A stretch of 19,011 nucleotides of DNA from Geomobilibacter sp964431365 (lineage in GTDB: Bacteria > Desulfobacterota > Desulfuromonadia > Geobacterales > DSM-12255). The stretch spans positions 1 through 19,011 of the forward strand of contig CAYSJJ010000073.1 of NCBI GenBank assembly GCA_964431365.1, in the 5' to 3' direction. Position numbers and translations under genes: made by a program. Within the stretch, counting starts at the first letter, position 1, and each line of letters opens with the position of its first letter. This document shows, in pieces, positions 1-6,849 of the stretch. The notes below the pieces were generated by a model. That model made no database searches. It saw nothing but the letters and a program-made list of their open reading frames with translations, and was not told the origin of the DNA.

Positions 1-1
1 T

Positions 2-1156
2 TCCATTACCGGTGCAGCGGCACGGCATCGGACAGCGTCGGGTGAGCTGGAGTGGGATCAGCCGATGATCGACCAGCCGGAAGTCGGCATCCTCGGCATC
101 CTCGCCAAAGAGATCGACGGTGTTCTTCACTTCTGTCTCCAGGCAAAGGAGGAGCCGGGCAATATCAACTCCGTCCAGATTTCGCCGACCGTCCAGGCCA
201 CCTACAGCAACTATACCAAGGTCCATGGAGGGACCCCGCCGCCGTTCGTGGAATACTTCCTGGCACCCGCGCCCGGCAGCATCCTGTTCTCAAAGCTGCA
301 GACAGAGGATGGCGGGAGGTTTCTCTTCAAGTCCAACCGGAACATGATCGTCAGGATCGCCGAGAACGAGCTTCCGGAGCTCCCGGACCATTTCGTCTGG
401 CTGACCCTGCGACAGATCTCCCGGCTGCTGAAGCGGGATAACCTGCTGCACGCCTGCACCAGAAGCATACTCACGTCACTCGTCTTCAGCCAGTTTGATC
501 CGGGGAGGGGGAACCGACCGGACTTTGCCAGTTCTCTGGGAGAGTTGATCCAGTGGATCGACGATCAGAAGGCTGCCAACCACATATCCGTCAAGCGGGA
601 AGGGCTCAAGTCGCTGCAGGAGTGGTCGATCGACCGGGATGGCTGTTTTTCACACCATGAACGGAGATTCTTCCGGGTCATCGGCCTCAGCGTTTCAACC
701 GCCGGCCGGGAAGTCGCCAGATGGGATCAGCCGATTCTCGACAATACGGAAAACGGCATCATCGGCCTTCTCGTGAGGGTCGTCAACGGGGAGCGATATC
801 TTCTCATGCAGGCCAAACCCGACCTGGGGAACCGGAGCATTATTCAGCTCGGCCCCACCGTGCAGTTCACTCCTGCCAACTACATCGGCAACCGGCGTCT
901 TGCAAAACCCTTTCTTTTCGACGAGTTCATGGAGAGCGGACGGTTCCCGATATGTTCCGCAACGGTGCAGTCCGAAGAAGGGGCACGCTTTTTCCGCGAG
1001 CAGCATGTGCACCGGGTCGTGATGCTGCCGGAAGGGGTGGACCTTGTGCTTCCGCCGGAATTCAGGTGGCTGTCCGAGTCCCAGGTGAGATTTTTCATCC
1101 ATCTCGGGGAGAACGTCAATTCATGCGCTCGGAGCGTCCTGTCATGCCTCTTGTAG
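2..1156 (+). CDS. NDP-hexose 2,3-dehydratase (5' end cut by window edge)
   Basis: Likely an NDP-4-keto-6-deoxyhexose 2,3-dehydratase of the EvaA/TylX3/SpnO family, a cytoplasmic enzyme that removes the C2 hydroxyl to give a 3,4-diketo-2,6-dideoxy sugar nucleotide. The frame is open from base 2, so the ATG at 65 is internal and roughly the first 80 residues of a usual 450-480-residue protein are missing. Two homologous halves are visible, as the family requires. Each starts with WDQP (bases 53-64 and 722-733), continues with an (I/L)xGLL-like strand and a QAK motif, then a PTVQ motif (ISPTVQ in the first half, LGPTVQ in the second), and ends with a CxRS helix. The upstream codons (S-G-E-L-E-W-D-Q-P) match the second half in register, which confirms the frame. 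It is first in an operon with a reductase and an aminotransferase for the same pathway. The family call is strong; the exact sugar is unknown. Confidence 0.88.
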   Translation, partial: SITGAAARHRTASGELEWDQPMIDQPEVGILGILAKEIDGVLHFCLQAKEEPGNINSVQISPTVQATYSNYTKVHGGTPPPFVEYFLAPAPGSILFSKLQTEDGGRFLFKSNRNMIVRIAENELPELPDHFVWLTLRQISRLLKRDNLLHACTRSILTSLVFSQFDPGRGNRPDFASSLGELIQWIDDQKAANHISVKREGLKSLQEWSIDRDGCFSHHERRFFRVIGLSVSTAGREVARWDQPILDNTENGIIGLLVRVVNGERYLLMQAKPDLGNRSIIQLGPTVQFTPANYIGNRRLAKPFLFDEFMESGRFPICSATVQSEEGARFFREQHVHRVVMLPEGVDLVLPPEFRWLSESQVRFFIHLGENVNSCARSVLSCLL

Positions 1157-1196
1157 GTGAGATCCCTTTGTTGATCATCCGCCATCACGAGGGTCG

Positions 1197-2195
1197 ATGA
1201 TGGAGCATCAGGGCGTTGTTTCCACGACCTGCAGACCCGTTCGTATCGGCATCCTCGGCTGCTCGGACATTGCCGCACGGAAGTTTGTTCCGGCGCTGCA
1301 ACGGAGTAGTCATGCCACTCTCGCCGCTGTCGCCAGCAGGGATCTCCGGAAGGCCGCTTCATTTGCCGCCACGGAACTCTATGACGACATGTCCTATGAA
1401 GAGATGGTGGCGAGTCCCGCAGTGGAGCTCCTCTACATCTCCCTTCCCAACGATCTTCACGAGGCATGGGTGCTGCGTGCGCTGGAGGGGGGCAAACACG
1501 TCATTTGCGAAAAACCGCTTGGGCTCGACGGGGATAGCGTCGAACGGATGCTCTGTGCCGCGGAGGAGCGGAACCTTATGCTCTACGAAAACATCATGTT
1601 CCTCCATCATCCCCAGCATCGTGCTGTCAAGGACGTGGTCGATGCCGGAAGAGTAGGGCGAGTTGCCTCGGTCAGGAGTGTTTTCGTCATTCCCTCTCTC
1701 GCAAAGGGGAATTTCCGCCTTGAACCCGAGCGGGGAGGGGGAGCCTTCCATGACCTGGCCAGGTACCCTCTTGCAACCGCGCTCTATTTTCTCAAAGGGA
1801 CGATCGGTGAGTTCAAGGGATATCGTGTCGATAGTGAGGGGCTGAACATCGGCATGTACGGTCTGGCAAAGAGCTCACTGGACGAGCTCTTTATGTTTTC
1901 CCTGGCCTTTGGCCAGGAATATGACTCCTCCTATGAGATCATCGGCGAACACGGCAGGATTCGGCTCGACCGCGCCTATACCACGCCGGCAACACTGGCC
2001 AGCCGTGTAACGGTCATCTGCGGCGGAAAGGATGAATCGTTTACGGTCCCACCTGAAGATCATTTCCGGCTCATGATCGACCACGTCTGCATGCGTATCA
2101 GGGGGGGCGGACCCTATCGGAAGGAGCATGCATTCACCCGGCACCTCGCCCGCCTCGCTGATCTGATGACGAAAGGATGCACCCATGGCAGCTGA
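1197..2195 (+). CDS. Gfo/Idh/MocA-family NDP-sugar ketoreductase
   Basis: A 332-residue NAD(P)-dependent sugar oxidoreductase. The N-terminal Rossmann fold begins with GILGCSDIAARK (about residues 18-29). The family's catalytic EKP motif is E105-K106-P107. A GGGAFHDLARYPL stretch near residue 180 holds the usual GGG-x-D-x-x-x-Y signature of the C-terminal substrate domain. Relatives such as KijD10, TylC1 and SpnN reduce the 3-keto group made by 2,3-dehydratases, and the gene lies 40 bp after one, so a C3 (or possibly C4) ketoreductase is the likely role. Two ATGs stand in tandem (1197 and 1200) behind a GAGGG box; either may be used. Its 3' end overlaps the next gene by 11 bp, suggesting translational coupling. 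A G7 run lies at 2101-2107 near the C-terminus. Regiospecificity is inferred, not seen. Confidence 0.85.
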   Translation: MMEHQGVVSTTCRPVRIGILGCSDIAARKFVPALQRSSHATLAAVASRDLRKAASFAATELYDDMSYEEMVASPAVELLYISLPNDLHEAWVLRALEGGKHVICEKPLGLDGDSVERMLCAAEERNLMLYENIMFLHHPQHRAVKDVVDAGRVGRVASVRSVFVIPSLAKGNFRLEPERGGGAFHDLARYPLATALYFLKGTIGEFKGYRVDSEGLNIGMYGLAKSSLDELFMFSLAFGQEYDSSYEIIGEHGRIRLDRAYTTPATLASRVTVICGGKDESFTVPPEDHFRLMIDHVCMRIRGGGPYRKEHAFTRHLARLADLMTKGCTHGS

Positions 2196-3318
2196 AGATG
2201 AAGGATTGCCCGGTATCCGGTACTGGGATTACCTCCCCGACTACGAACGACATCGGGAGGAACTCCTCGCCGTCGTAGACTCCGTCCTTTCCTCGGGCCG
2301 TCTCATTCTCGGGAACCGGGTGGCCTCTTTCGAGCAGCACTTCGCCGAATATTGCAGCGTCCCTTACGGGGTAGGGGTCAATTCCGGTACCGATGCGCTC
2401 TTTCTCTCCCTCAGGGCGCTTGGCATCGGCAGCGGCGACGAGGTCATCACCGTGGCCAATACTGCTGTACCGACAGTGGCAGCAATCAGGGCTGCGGGCG
2501 CTCTTCCCGTGTTCGTGGATGTGGAGGCGGACACGTTCCTCATGGATGTGGCACGGATTCCGGCGGCCATAACATCGCGCAGCAAATGCATCCTACCGGT
2601 CCACCTCTGCGGACAGGCGGCGGACATGGCTCCGCTTCTTGAACTGGCCGACAGCAGCGGGCTCGTCGTGGTGGAGGATTGCGCCCAGGCTGCCGGTGCC
2701 GGGTACGGTGGGAAGAGGGTGGGCAGCTTCGGCGCCATAGGGGCTTTTTCCTTCTACCCTACCAAGGTACTCGGCGGATACGGCGACGGTGGGATGACGG
2801 TCACCTCCGACAGCGATCTGTACGGTAAGTTAAGGCGGCTCCGTTTCTACGGCATGGAGGGAGCCTACTACAGCGAAGAGGAAGGGTACAACTCCCGCCT
2901 CGATGAACTCCAAGCCGCGCTGCTCGATTACCGGCTCGGGTTCGTCGGTGAGGAGGTGCGCAGGAGGCAGGCTATAGCCGCCACCTACACCAGGGAGCTG
3001 TCCGGTGTGGGCGACCTGATCCTCCCCGTTGTCCGGGAAGGGCGGAGCCACCAGTTCTATCTCTACACCATCCGTACGGGCAACCGGGACGAACTTCAGG
3101 CCCATCTGGCCGGGGAGGGGATCGAGACCCGCATCAACTATCCGACGCCGGTCCATCTCATGAACGGCTACCGGTTTCTCGGATACCAAAAAGGAGACCT
3201 GCCGGTCACGGAACGGCTGGCCGGCGAGATCCTCTCCCTCCCCATGCATCCTTGGCTTACCGATGAGGAGGTCGGGCGGGTCATCACTTCTGTGCGTTAT
3301 TTCTTTCGCACGTCATAA
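2185..3318 (+). CDS. DegT/DnrJ/EryC1/StrS NDP-sugar aminotransferase
   Basis: A 377-residue PLP-dependent fold-type I aminotransferase acting on a keto-sugar nucleotide, using glutamate or glutamine as amino donor. Visible landmarks are a GTDAL phosphate-binding stretch (about residues 68-72), the PLP ring-nitrogen aspartate D165 in EDCAQA, and the Schiff-base lysine K194 in FSFYPTKVLGGYGDGG. Because K194 is present, this is an aminotransferase and not a ColD/SpnQ-type dehydratase, which carries His there. The FYPTK...GDGG form resembles C3-aminotransferases (TylB, DesV, FdtB, QdtB) more than the FHPxK...GEGG form of many C4 enzymes. Length is normal and the protein looks intact. The start overlaps the reductase gene, and the methyltransferase gene follows after 20 bp. 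Expected product: an amino-deoxy sugar nucleotide. C3 versus C4 specificity is an inference from the motif. Confidence 0.9.
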   Translation: MAAEDEGLPGIRYWDYLPDYERHREELLAVVDSVLSSGRLILGNRVASFEQHFAEYCSVPYGVGVNSGTDALFLSLRALGIGSGDEVITVANTAVPTVAAIRAAGALPVFVDVEADTFLMDVARIPAAITSRSKCILPVHLCGQAADMAPLLELADSSGLVVVEDCAQAAGAGYGGKRVGSFGAIGAFSFYPTKVLGGYGDGGMTVTSDSDLYGKLRRLRFYGMEGAYYSEEEGYNSRLDELQAALLDYRLGFVGEEVRRRQAIAATYTRELSGVGDLILPVVREGRSHQFYLYTIRTGNRDELQAHLAGEGIETRINYPTPVHLMNGYRFLGYQKGDLPVTERLAGEILSLPMHPWLTDEEVGRVITSVRYFFRTS

Positions 3319-3338
3319 TCGAGCAGGAAGGGTTACGG

Positions 3339-4130
3339 GTGAACGAACGGGAGTACGAGAGGATGTTCCGGGTCGAGGATGAGCACTGGTGGTATGTGGC
3401 GCTCCACGACCTCATCAGAGGCTTTGTCGCCAGGGAGGCCGGGCCGGAGGGGGGACTCTCCATTCTCGATGCCGGCTGCGGCACAGGCCGGCTCTGTCAG
3501 CTGCTCGCTCCCTTCGGCGTAGTGGAGGGATGCGACCTGTCCGAACAGGCGCTCGACTTCTGCCGACAGCGTGGGGTGACGAAGGTGTCCCGGGTCGATC
3601 TCTCCTCAGCAGACCTGGGTGAGAGGAGATATGACGTCATCACGGCGATCGATCTTCTCTACCACCAGGGAATCGTCGACGATGCTTCCGTTGCTGCCGG
3701 GTTTCACCGTGCCCTCAAGCCGGGCGGAATCCTCATCCTCAACCTCGTGGCGTTTGAATTCCTGAGGAGCACCCACGACATCGCCGTACATACCCGCAAG
3801 CGGTACCGGCGGCGGGAAACGATCGCGATGCTGGAGAGCCTTGGATTCCAGGTGGAGACAGCCGTCTACCGGCTCGGCTTCCTCTTTCTGCCGATCGCCG
3901 GTTACCGACTCGCCAGGCGCTTTCTCCATAACGGCACTGAGCCGGCCCATGTGGATTCCGACGTCCGCCTCCCTTCACGGATGACAAACCGGCTGCTCAG
4001 GGCGCTGGCCATGGGAGAGAACCGCATTCTCCGGAGGGGGGTCGGGCCGTTGGGCACGTCATTGTTCGTGACCGCACGCAAACCTCGGGAGGGAGAACTA
4101 CCGGCCGGAGTGGGGCGGAATCACGTATGA
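3339..4130 (+). CDS. Class I SAM-dependent methyltransferase
   Basis: A 263-residue class I methyltransferase (Methyltransf_11/UbiG-like fold). Motif I is D44-A-G-C-G-T-G50 and an acidic strand end follows (EGCDLSEQAL). A later DVITAIDLLYH strand and a KPGGILILN strand complete the fold. The N-terminus carries an EYERMFRVEDEHWWY motif that I associate with methyltransferases lying beside glycosyltransferase or PMT-like genes. The start is GTG at 3339 behind an AGGAAGG ribosome-binding site; no better ATG exists upstream. It ends in an ATGA overlap with the membrane glycosyltransferase-like gene, so the two are probably translated together. The target may be the amino sugar (N- or O-methylation, compare SpnS) or a lipid or other glycan. 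The sequence does not decide this. Confidence 0.82.
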   Translation: MNEREYERMFRVEDEHWWYVALHDLIRGFVAREAGPEGGLSILDAGCGTGRLCQLLAPFGVVEGCDLSEQALDFCRQRGVTKVSRVDLSSADLGERRYDVITAIDLLYHQGIVDDASVAAGFHRALKPGGILILNLVAFEFLRSTHDIAVHTRKRYRRRETIAMLESLGFQVETAVYRLGFLFLPIAGYRLARRFLHNGTEPAHVDSDVRLPSRMTNRLLRALAMGENRILRRGVGPLGTSLFVTARKPREGELPAGVGRNHV

Positions 4131-5923
4131 AGCGATCAGCACGACAAATCAAAACAGGACCGACCCCCCCTAAGCCTGAGAGCCGGACACAGGGCCGTGC
4201 CAGCTTATTCTCCGAGCCCTTCGTCCACGTGATCCTGCTGATCGTCGTCTGTTTAGCCACCTACTGTAACAGCCTGCCCGTTCCATTCACCTTCGACGAT
4301 TTTCCGTATCTGGTAGAGAACCCTCTCATCAAGGATCTTGACTATTTCTTCGACTATTCACGCATCGATGGCCATCATCTCACTGTTGATCACAAATACA
4401 ATTTCATCCTGAGACCGGTCACCTACTTCACCTTTAGCATTAACTATTTGATCCACGGCATCGATCCGGGGGGATTTCGGCTCGTCAACATACTCATCCA
4501 CATGTCGAATGCACTGCTGATCTATCTGCTGGTGCAACGTCTCCTTAGCTGTGCAGCCGATGGGGAGACGCAGGACGGTTCCCTTGGCCCGTCACTACCG
4601 TTCGTTTCATTCTTCTCCGCCATTATTTTTGCCGTTCATCCGCTTCAGACCCAGGCGGTCACCTACATCGTGCAGAGGTTTACGTCCCTCGCCACGCTGT
4701 TGTACCTCCTGACTATCGTGCTTTACCTCTCCTTCAGGTCGAGCCGGACGAAGAGTGCGCAGGTCGCCTCCTATATATGTGCATTGTTGGCGGCTATCTG
4801 CGCCATGAAAGCAAAGGAGATCGCTTTCACCCTCCCTGTTGTTCTCGTGATGATCGAAATGTTCTTTCTCAAGGGTCAAAAATTTCGGCGGATGCTGGGT
4901 TTGGTGCCGTTCATCTTTACAATGGCAATCATACCCGCCACAGTCCTGAAGCTGTCGGAGTCATCCCCCACTGCCGGCTCATCAGCCCTTGAAAGAGGAA
5001 CAAATCTCATCAATTTCAGCAAGGTTACAACCCATGATTACTTCATTACCCAACTGCGGGTAATCGTCACTTATCTCCGACTTCTCTTCTTCCCCGTACA
5101 GCAGAACCTCGACTATGATTACCCCCTGTTTCACAGCCTGCTTGATTACCGCATCGTGCTCTCCCTGATGGTAATCCTCTCTGTCGTGGCTATGGGGATC
5201 TGGTTCTTCAGAAGCTCCTTGCGGAAAGTTGGCAAACTTCATGTTCAGATGAGGCTGATTTCCTTCGGCATCTTCTGGTTTTTCATCACCCTATCCGTTG
5301 AGTCGAGCATTATTCCCATCGATGATCTTATCTACGAACACCGAGTGTATCTTCCCTCTGTGGGTATGATCCTGGCGTTTGTTACCGGCCTGGACATGAT
5401 TCGGGAGAAGATTACTGAACCAAATGACAGGGGGGGGCGTTTTGTCCTGGTGCCGGTACTGGTTGTGCTGGCACTTGCAACGGCAACCATGGTGAGGAAT
5501 GACGTCTGGCATAACATCTGGGTGGATGCAGCGAAAAAGAGCCCCCGTAAAGCACGTCCCTTCAATAATCACGGTGATTATCTCATGAAAACCAACAGGC
5601 CTGGTGAGGCGATTCCTTGGTTCAGGCACGCCATTGAGCTGGATCCCGGTAATATCGACGCTTATCTGAACTTGGGGGCTGCATGTAGCGACACCGGCTC
5701 GTTTGACGAAGCTGAGCGTGCGCTCAATTTTGTTTTGGATAGGAGGCCAGGTGACTACCTGGCATGGAACAATCTGGGCACGGTCTATGTCCGCAAAGGA
5801 GACTTCAGGAAGGGAGTGGAAATGTACCGGAGAAGCCTTGTCATTAACCCAGGGAATCTGGGAGTGCAGGCAAACCTGAACCAAGCTCTCATGGATCAGG
5901 AGGCTGGGAGGTCTGCCCGATAA
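4127..5923 (+). CDS. TMTC/PMT-like GT-C membrane glycosyltransferase with C-terminal TPRs
   Basis: A 598-residue polytopic membrane protein. A membrane helix (about residues 26-45) is followed by a first loop with the GT-C acidic pair D57-D58 (TFDDFPYLVENP), then LRPVTYFTFSINY and RLVNILIHMSNALL. These match, in order, the landmarks of animal TMTC O-mannosyltransferases (DD...N, RPL..L.F..N, H..N...H), as does the later FAVHPLQTQAV. Several further hydrophobic helices follow, then about three TPR units from residue 480 to 590 (GEAIPWFRHAIELDPGN, FDEAERALNFVLDRRPGD, FRKGVEMYRRSLVINPGN). This is the TMTC architecture. Such enzymes use a polyprenyl-phosphate sugar donor on the outer face of the membrane. 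Here it may glycosylate exported proteins or an envelope lipid. Base composition looks less GC-rich than its neighbours, and C7 (4164-4170) and G8 (5430-5437) runs lie in the frame. Enzyme activity is inferred; a non-catalytic TPR membrane protein remains possible. Confidence 0.8.
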   Translation: MKRSARQIKTGPTPPKPESRTQGRASLFSEPFVHVILLIVVCLATYCNSLPVPFTFDDFPYLVENPLIKDLDYFFDYSRIDGHHLTVDHKYNFILRPVTYFTFSINYLIHGIDPGGFRLVNILIHMSNALLIYLLVQRLLSCAADGETQDGSLGPSLPFVSFFSAIIFAVHPLQTQAVTYIVQRFTSLATLLYLLTIVLYLSFRSSRTKSAQVASYICALLAAICAMKAKEIAFTLPVVLVMIEMFFLKGQKFRRMLGLVPFIFTMAIIPATVLKLSESSPTAGSSALERGTNLINFSKVTTHDYFITQLRVIVTYLRLLFFPVQQNLDYDYPLFHSLLDYRIVLSLMVILSVVAMGIWFFRSSLRKVGKLHVQMRLISFGIFWFFITLSVESSIIPIDDLIYEHRVYLPSVGMILAFVTGLDMIREKITEPNDRGGRFVLVPVLVVLALATATMVRNDVWHNIWVDAAKKSPRKARPFNNHGDYLMKTNRPGEAIPWFRHAIELDPGNIDAYLNLGAACSDTGSFDEAERALNFVLDRRPGDYLAWNNLGTVYVRKGDFRKGVEMYRRSLVINPGNLGVQANLNQALMDQEAGRSAR

Positions 5924-5976
5924 GGTACGTTGGCCGTTGAGCAGTCTTTTCGTCGGCAGGGATGAGCAATCTTTGC

Positions 5977-6007
5977 TTGACACGCCATGGGAAATTTGCG
6001 ATATAAC
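5977..6007 (+). promoter_or_regulatory. Sigma-70-type promoter for tRNA-Val
   Basis: A perfect TTGACA at 5977-5982 is followed after 17 bases by GATATA (6000-6005) or after 19 bases by TATAAC (6002-6007). This would start transcription near 6012, about 90 bases before the mature tRNA, leaving a 5' leader for RNase P to remove. It is the best promoter-like sequence in the 181 bp between the glycosyltransferase stop and the tRNA. Confidence 0.7.
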
Positions 6008-6104
6008 TAGCTCCTAATGCTTCAACGGGCTCTGCCTCGTTACAGCTCAAGAGGTCTCACAATTGCGATTACGAAACCGCACCGTAACCGCTTTCACACA
6101 GCAC

Positions 6105-6179
6105 GGGCGCTTAGCTCAGCGGGAGAGCACTGCCTTCACACGGCAGGGGCCACTGGTTCGATCCCAGTAGCGCCCACCA
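6105..6179 (+). tRNA. tRNA-Val (anticodon CAC)
   Basis: A complete cloverleaf of 75 bases including an encoded CCA. The acceptor stem pairs GGGCGCT (6105-6111) with AGCGCCC (6169-6175), followed by A and CCA. The D-arm is GCTC...GAGC. The anticodon stem is CTGCC/GGCAG with loop TTCACAC, giving anticodon CAC, which reads the valine codon GUG. The T-arm is ACTGG TTCGATC CCAGT. It has its own promoter upstream and an intrinsic terminator 9 bases downstream, so it seems to be a single-gene unit. No integrase or repeated 3' tRNA end nearby marks it as an occupied attachment site. Confidence 0.97.
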
Positions 6180-6188
6180 ACAAAAATA

Positions 6189-6222
6189 GGGGTTGGCCAA
6201 AACGGCTAGCCCCTTTTGTTTT
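6189..6222 (+). terminator. Intrinsic terminator after tRNA-Val
   Basis: A ten-pair stem (6189-6198 with 6204-6213, two of the pairs G-U wobbles) closes a five-base AAAAC loop and is followed by TTTTGTTTT. It lies directly after the tRNA CCA end. Confidence 0.9.
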
Positions 6223-6348
6223 CTGTAGAGCACTTATGGAGCACAACCCGACAAATGCCGGCCTCTGAATGGGGACCGGCTTTCGTGTTGTTTGTGCCGT
6301 GCAAGCGAGCCATTAGACGCGTTTATATGCGCCGTTACCGGTTCCGCA

Positions 6349-6377
6349 TTGCAAGGTATTTCTCTCGGCGGTATAAA
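6349..6377 (+). promoter_or_regulatory. Sigma-70-type promoter for the DUF2721 gene
   Basis: TTGCAA (6349-6354), a 17-base spacer, and TATAAA (6372-6377) make a near-consensus promoter. Transcription would start near 6384, giving a short leader with a GGGGGCAGGA ribosome-binding site before the ATG at 6409. This supports 6409, not an upstream in-frame codon, as the true start. Confidence 0.7.
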
Positions 6378-6408
6378 TAAGCAGTGTTCAACCGGGGGGC
6401 AGGATTCC

Positions 6409-6849
6409 ATGCATGAAAATCCAGACATGGGCACTATTGCCCACGTCATTCAATTGTCCATTGCTCCGGTGTTTCTCCTTACGGCGATAGGCACGTTACT
6501 GACGGTAACGACGAACCGGCTAAGCCGCATCATCGACCGTGCCCGCAACCTGGAGGCGAAACTTGGGAGTGCGGCACCTGAGGCGGTGCCAGGAATTCAC
6601 GCACACCTTGTTACCTTGTCGCGTAGGGCCAAGCTGATCAACCGCGCCATCAGCCTCGCCACTGGTGCCGCTCTGCTGGTCTGCACGATCATCGCAATCC
6701 TTTTTCTGGGGGATTTCCTTAAATTTAATATTACGTTCCCTATCGCTTTTCTGTTTATCACAGCGATGCTTTCACTGGTCACGGCGCTGCTCAGCTTTCT
6801 CAGAGAAATCTTTATCGCGACCGCCAACCTTCGGATTGGGCCTCACTGA
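6409..6849 (+). CDS. DUF2721 family membrane protein
   Basis: A 146-residue small integral membrane protein resembling the DUF2721 family, whose function is unknown. It shows an N-terminal hydrophobic helix (IQLSIAPVFLLTAIGTLLTV), a conserved-looking polar stretch of RLSRIIDRARNLE type, and a charged middle with LSRRAKLINRAIS. Two hydrophobic helices close the protein (ALLVCTIIAILFLG and the stretch after FNITFPIAFLFITAML), with LREIFIATANLR at the end. The frame stays open to 6292, but those 39 codons overlap the promoter and look non-family, so I place the start at 6409 behind a strong ribosome-binding site. The gene appears to be transcribed alone. No functional clue comes from the neighbours. 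Confidence 0.8.
   Translation: MHENPDMGTIAHVIQLSIAPVFLLTAIGTLLTVTTNRLSRIIDRARNLEAKLGSAAPEAVPGIHAHLVTLSRRAKLINRAISLATGAALLVCTIIAILFLGDFLKFNITFPIAFLFITAMLSLVTALLSFLREIFIATANLRIGPH

Noticed and set aside
5291..5983. A 230-codon minus-strand ORF at the end of the TMTC-like gene
   Set aside because: It overlaps conserved TPR coding sequence on the plus strand and has no recognisable motif or ribosome-binding site.
6105..6179. tRNA-Val as an integration site for a mobile element
   Set aside because: No repeated 3' tRNA end, integrase or phage gene was found in the flanking sequence.
6017..6268. An 83-codon plus-strand ORF
   Set aside because: It runs straight through tRNA-Val and its terminator and shows no protein family; it is a chance frame.
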